A stretch of DNA of 64,000 nt from Corallococcus macrosporus (GTDB lineage Bacteria > Myxococcota > Myxococcia > Myxococcales > Myxococcaceae). Position 1 is the first letter of the stretch. Each line of letters begins with the position of its first letter. The position numbers and the translations under genes were made by a program. The stretch covers positions 248,001 through 312,000 of the forward strand of contig NZ_JAFIMU010000012.1 of assembly GCF_017302985.1 (NCBI RefSeq), read 5' to 3'. Shown here piece by piece: positions 62,256-64,000 of the stretch. A model generated the notes under the pieces. That model ran no database searches and was not told where the DNA came from. It saw only the letters and a list, made by a program, of their open reading frames with translations.

Positions 62256-63335
62256 ATGACGGTCGATAGCTCCCTCTCCGAACGCGTCGCGCAGCACCTG
62301 CGCTCGCGGCTGGAGACCTCCGCGCACCACACCCTCACGCCCCAGGAGCAGACGGTCCTGGACAAGGAGGGGCTGCGCGCCTTCCTCATCAAGCAGGTCC
62401 TGTCGAAGAAGTTCCGCAAGTGGTCCGTGGACGCGGACACGCAGCAGAACATCGCCAGGGTGGTGGACGCGGCCCTGAAGACGCAGCAGCCGCTGAGCTT
62501 CGTGTTGCCCATGGGCGGCTACAAGATCTGGCGCATCCCGTCGTCACCCGAGGTGGACTGGGCGGAGTTCTTCGGCATCGCCCACATCCTTCAGTACCTG
62601 AGCAGCATCGCGGCCGGGTACGCGCCGGGCGTGCACATGCAGTTCTTCATGTACACGTTCCTGCCCCAGCGCCACGACAACATGAGCGAGGCGTCCATCG
62701 AGCGCTACGTGGCGTCCTTCCAGGCGCTGCTGGACGCATTCGGCCGGCACCTGCCGCCCAACGTGAAGCTCTCCATCGTCCGGGACGCGGCCTTCTACAG
62801 CCGCGAGGAGTACTTCGGCCTGCTGGACGAGCGCTACGAGATGATGGCGATGGGCTTCAACGACTTCCCCGCCAAGCAGCGCGACACGTTCCTCAACTGG
62901 GCCCGGCAGAACATCCAGTGGAACGGGGCGGAGGACTGGACCGGGCTGAGCGAGGAGCAGAAGGAGGAGAAGATCCTCCGGGGCGCCATCTACGAGGTCG
63001 TCGGCATCTACACCGTGGAGAAGACCGCCGAGTTCATCATGGGCGGCGAGCGCATCGTCCTCTTCGTGTCGCAGGGCACCAACAGCGTGGGCATTGGCAG
63101 CACGAAGGCGTCGCGCGCGAAGTTCTGGGTGGGCACGGGCATCCTGGAGGACCGCGCCGGCGCCTTCTATGACCTGGTGCTGACGCCCAGCCAGTGGGAG
63201 CGCACCCAGGACGTGCCGCGCACGGTGCTGCCCTCGGACCTGCTGCCCCTCAAGAACCTGGGCAGCGTCCAGGTGGTGCACCAGCCGCTGGACTTCTCCC
63301 TCGCCGCCGACGCCACCCCGGCCAGGACGGGCTGA
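62256..63335 (+). CDS. Protein of unrecognised family within the PKS cluster
   Basis: 359 residues, between two PKS genes on the same strand (37 bp after one, 66 bp before the next). No signal peptide, no membrane helix. Landmarks: PLSFVLPMGGYKIWRIPSS (about 80-98), VDWAEFFGIAHILQYLSSIA, GVHMQFFMYTFLPQRHDNMS, PNVKLSIVRDAAFYSREEY, and a C-terminal VGIGSTKASRAKFWVGTG. The alternating strand-helix pattern suggests an alpha/beta (Rossmann-like) enzyme. I cannot match it to a family; its place implies a tailoring or precursor-supply enzyme for the cluster product. ATG 62256 is chosen; GTG 62247 is in frame. Confidence 0.75.
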   Translation: MTVDSSLSERVAQHLRSRLETSAHHTLTPQEQTVLDKEGLRAFLIKQVLSKKFRKWSVDADTQQNIARVVDAALKTQQPLSFVLPMGGYKIWRIPSSPEVDWAEFFGIAHILQYLSSIAAGYAPGVHMQFFMYTFLPQRHDNMSEASIERYVASFQALLDAFGRHLPPNVKLSIVRDAAFYSREEYFGLLDERYEMMAMGFNDFPAKQRDTFLNWARQNIQWNGAEDWTGLSEEQKEEKILRGAIYEVVGIYTVEKTAEFIMGGERIVLFVSQGTNSVGIGSTKASRAKFWVGTGILEDRAGAFYDLVLTPSQWERTQDVPRTVLPSDLLPLKNLGSVQVVHQPLDFSLAADATPARTG

Positions 63336-63401
63336 AGCAAGCCGCCCCTCCGCCGCGCCGCGACTCCCGACGCCCTCACCTTCCGTACGAGACGACCCAC
63401 C

Positions 63402-64000
63402 ATGAGCCGGACCGGAACTGAAATCGCCATCATCGGCATCGCGGGGCACTACCCGCGCTCCGCCCGCGTGCAGGACTTCTGGCGCCAGGTGCGGGAGGGC
63501 ACGGAGCTCGTCTCGTTCTTCACGCCGGAGGAGCTGCTCGCGAAGGGCGTGCCGGCCGAGCAGGTGAAGCACCCGAAGTTCGTGCGGGCCGCCGCGTTCC
63601 TGGAGGACATGGAGCGCTTCGACGCGGCGTTCTTCGGCATCCCGCCGCGCGAGGCCGCGCTGCTGGACCCGCAGCACCGCCACTTCCTGGAGTGCGCGTG
63701 GGAGGCGCTGGAGGACGCGGGCTACAACCCCCAGGGCGTGCCGGGCCGCGTGGGCGTCTACGCGGGCGCGGCGATGGACACGTACCTGCTCTACAACCTG
63801 ATGCGGAACCCCGTGGCGCTGGCCACGGATCCGCTCCAGCTCCAGCTGGCCAACGACAAGGACTACCTGACGACGCGGGTGTCCTACAAACTCAACCTCC
63901 GCGGCCCCAGCCACCTGGTGCAGTCCGCCTGTTCCTCGTCGCTCGTGGCGACCCACGTCGCGTGTCAGGCGCTGCTCAACGAGGAGTGTGACGTGGCGCT
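63402..64000 (+). CDS. PKS, N-terminal ketosynthase (3' part beyond window)
   Basis: About 199 residues are visible before the right edge. The start ATG 63402 opens a KS domain without N-terminal docking extension: IAIIGIAGHYPRSARVQDFW, FDAAFFGIPPREAALLDPQ, and the active-site Cys C177 in QSACSSSLVA. It shows that the assembly line goes on with at least one more extension module. Downstream domains, including whether it has a working AT, cannot be seen here. Confidence 0.9.
   Translation, partial: MSRTGTEIAIIGIAGHYPRSARVQDFWRQVREGTELVSFFTPEELLAKGVPAEQVKHPKFVRAAAFLEDMERFDAAFFGIPPREAALLDPQHRHFLECAWEALEDAGYNPQGVPGRVGVYAGAAMDTYLLYNLMRNPVALATDPLQLQLANDKDYLTTRVSYKLNLRGPSHLVQSACSSSLVATHVACQALLNEECDVA

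Noticed and set aside
55928-62512. A 2194-codon open frame on the minus strand
   Set aside because: Antisense to the NRPS and PKS genes; low-complexity Arg/Ala/Gly composition and no motif. The plus strand carries intact catalytic motifs throughout.
62256-63335. Isocyanide synthase (PvcA/DIT1-like) identity for the unknown protein
   Set aside because: The segment LSFVLPMGGYK loosely recalls the family's LVLPAFPxK, but no other diagnostic block could be matched, so the name is not used.
1-64000. tRNA, rRNA, riboswitch or insertion sequence
   Set aside because: No cloverleaf, rRNA segment, transposase reading frame or terminal inverted repeats with target duplication were seen on either strand.

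Overview
The window is very GC-rich DNA (roughly 70% G+C by eye) with long adjoining genes, many lipoproteins, low-complexity Asp-Ala-Gly-Thr repeat proteins, a giant RHS/YD-repeat protein and a hybrid NRPS/PKS cluster. This combination points to a fruiting myxobacterium (Myxococcaceae, Corallococcus/Myxococcus-like). That assignment is an inference from gene content; no rRNA or marker gene is present.

Left part (1-5.6 kb): unlinked or weakly linked genes. They are a partial isochorismatase-type hydrolase, a WD40-like propeller protein, an exported amidohydrolase, a membrane-anchored SRPBCC protein and an M1-type metallopeptidase lipoprotein.

5.6-24.6 kb: one minus-strand run of twelve genes with almost no intergenic space, most joined by 4-20 bp overlaps. 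It starts behind two copies of a palindromic operator (24404-24425 and 24570-24591) and ends at a strong intrinsic terminator (5557-5595). In order of transcription: carbohydrate-binding-like lipoprotein, ROK repressor, GH16 laminarinase-type endoglucanase, solute-binding lipoprotein, OppB-type permease, a permease-ATPase fusion, OppF-type ATPase, GH1 beta-glucosidase, a TIM-barrel glycosidase carrying a predicted outer-membrane beta-barrel, two small lipoproteins, and a secreted GH3 enzyme with three discoidin (F5/8C) modules. The set reads as a complete beta-(1,3)-glucan capture, import and hydrolysis system under ROK control.

24.9-32.2 kb: a visibly AT-richer cassette with a Cys-rich lipoprotein, a 2150-residue RHS/YD-repeat protein with a variable C-terminal tip, and a small three-helix membrane protein overlapping the RHS stop (candidate immunity protein). 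It is followed (32.2-46.8 kb) by housekeeping and assorted genes: response regulator plus KaiC-like ATPase pair, acyltransferase, exonuclease III, a lamin-tail-domain lipoprotein, alpha/beta hydrolase, PhyH dioxygenases, WbqC-like protein, AAA+ ATPase, AidB-like acyl-CoA dehydrogenase, and a divergently transcribed cyclic-peptide ABC exporter.

46.8-64 kb (continues past the right edge): an assembly line in one plus-strand operon, FAAL-ACP-C / two TauD-type dioxygenases / C*-A-(FkbM MT)-PCP / KS-AT*-KR-DH-ACP / unknown protein / KS... . It should make a fatty-acylated peptide-polyketide. Four features are unusual: a condensation-like domain without its HHxxxDG motif, an acyltransferase domain whose GHSxG has become GEGIG, a methyltransferase spliced into an adenylation domain with a Glu-type code, and a 359-residue protein of unrecognised family between two PKS genes.
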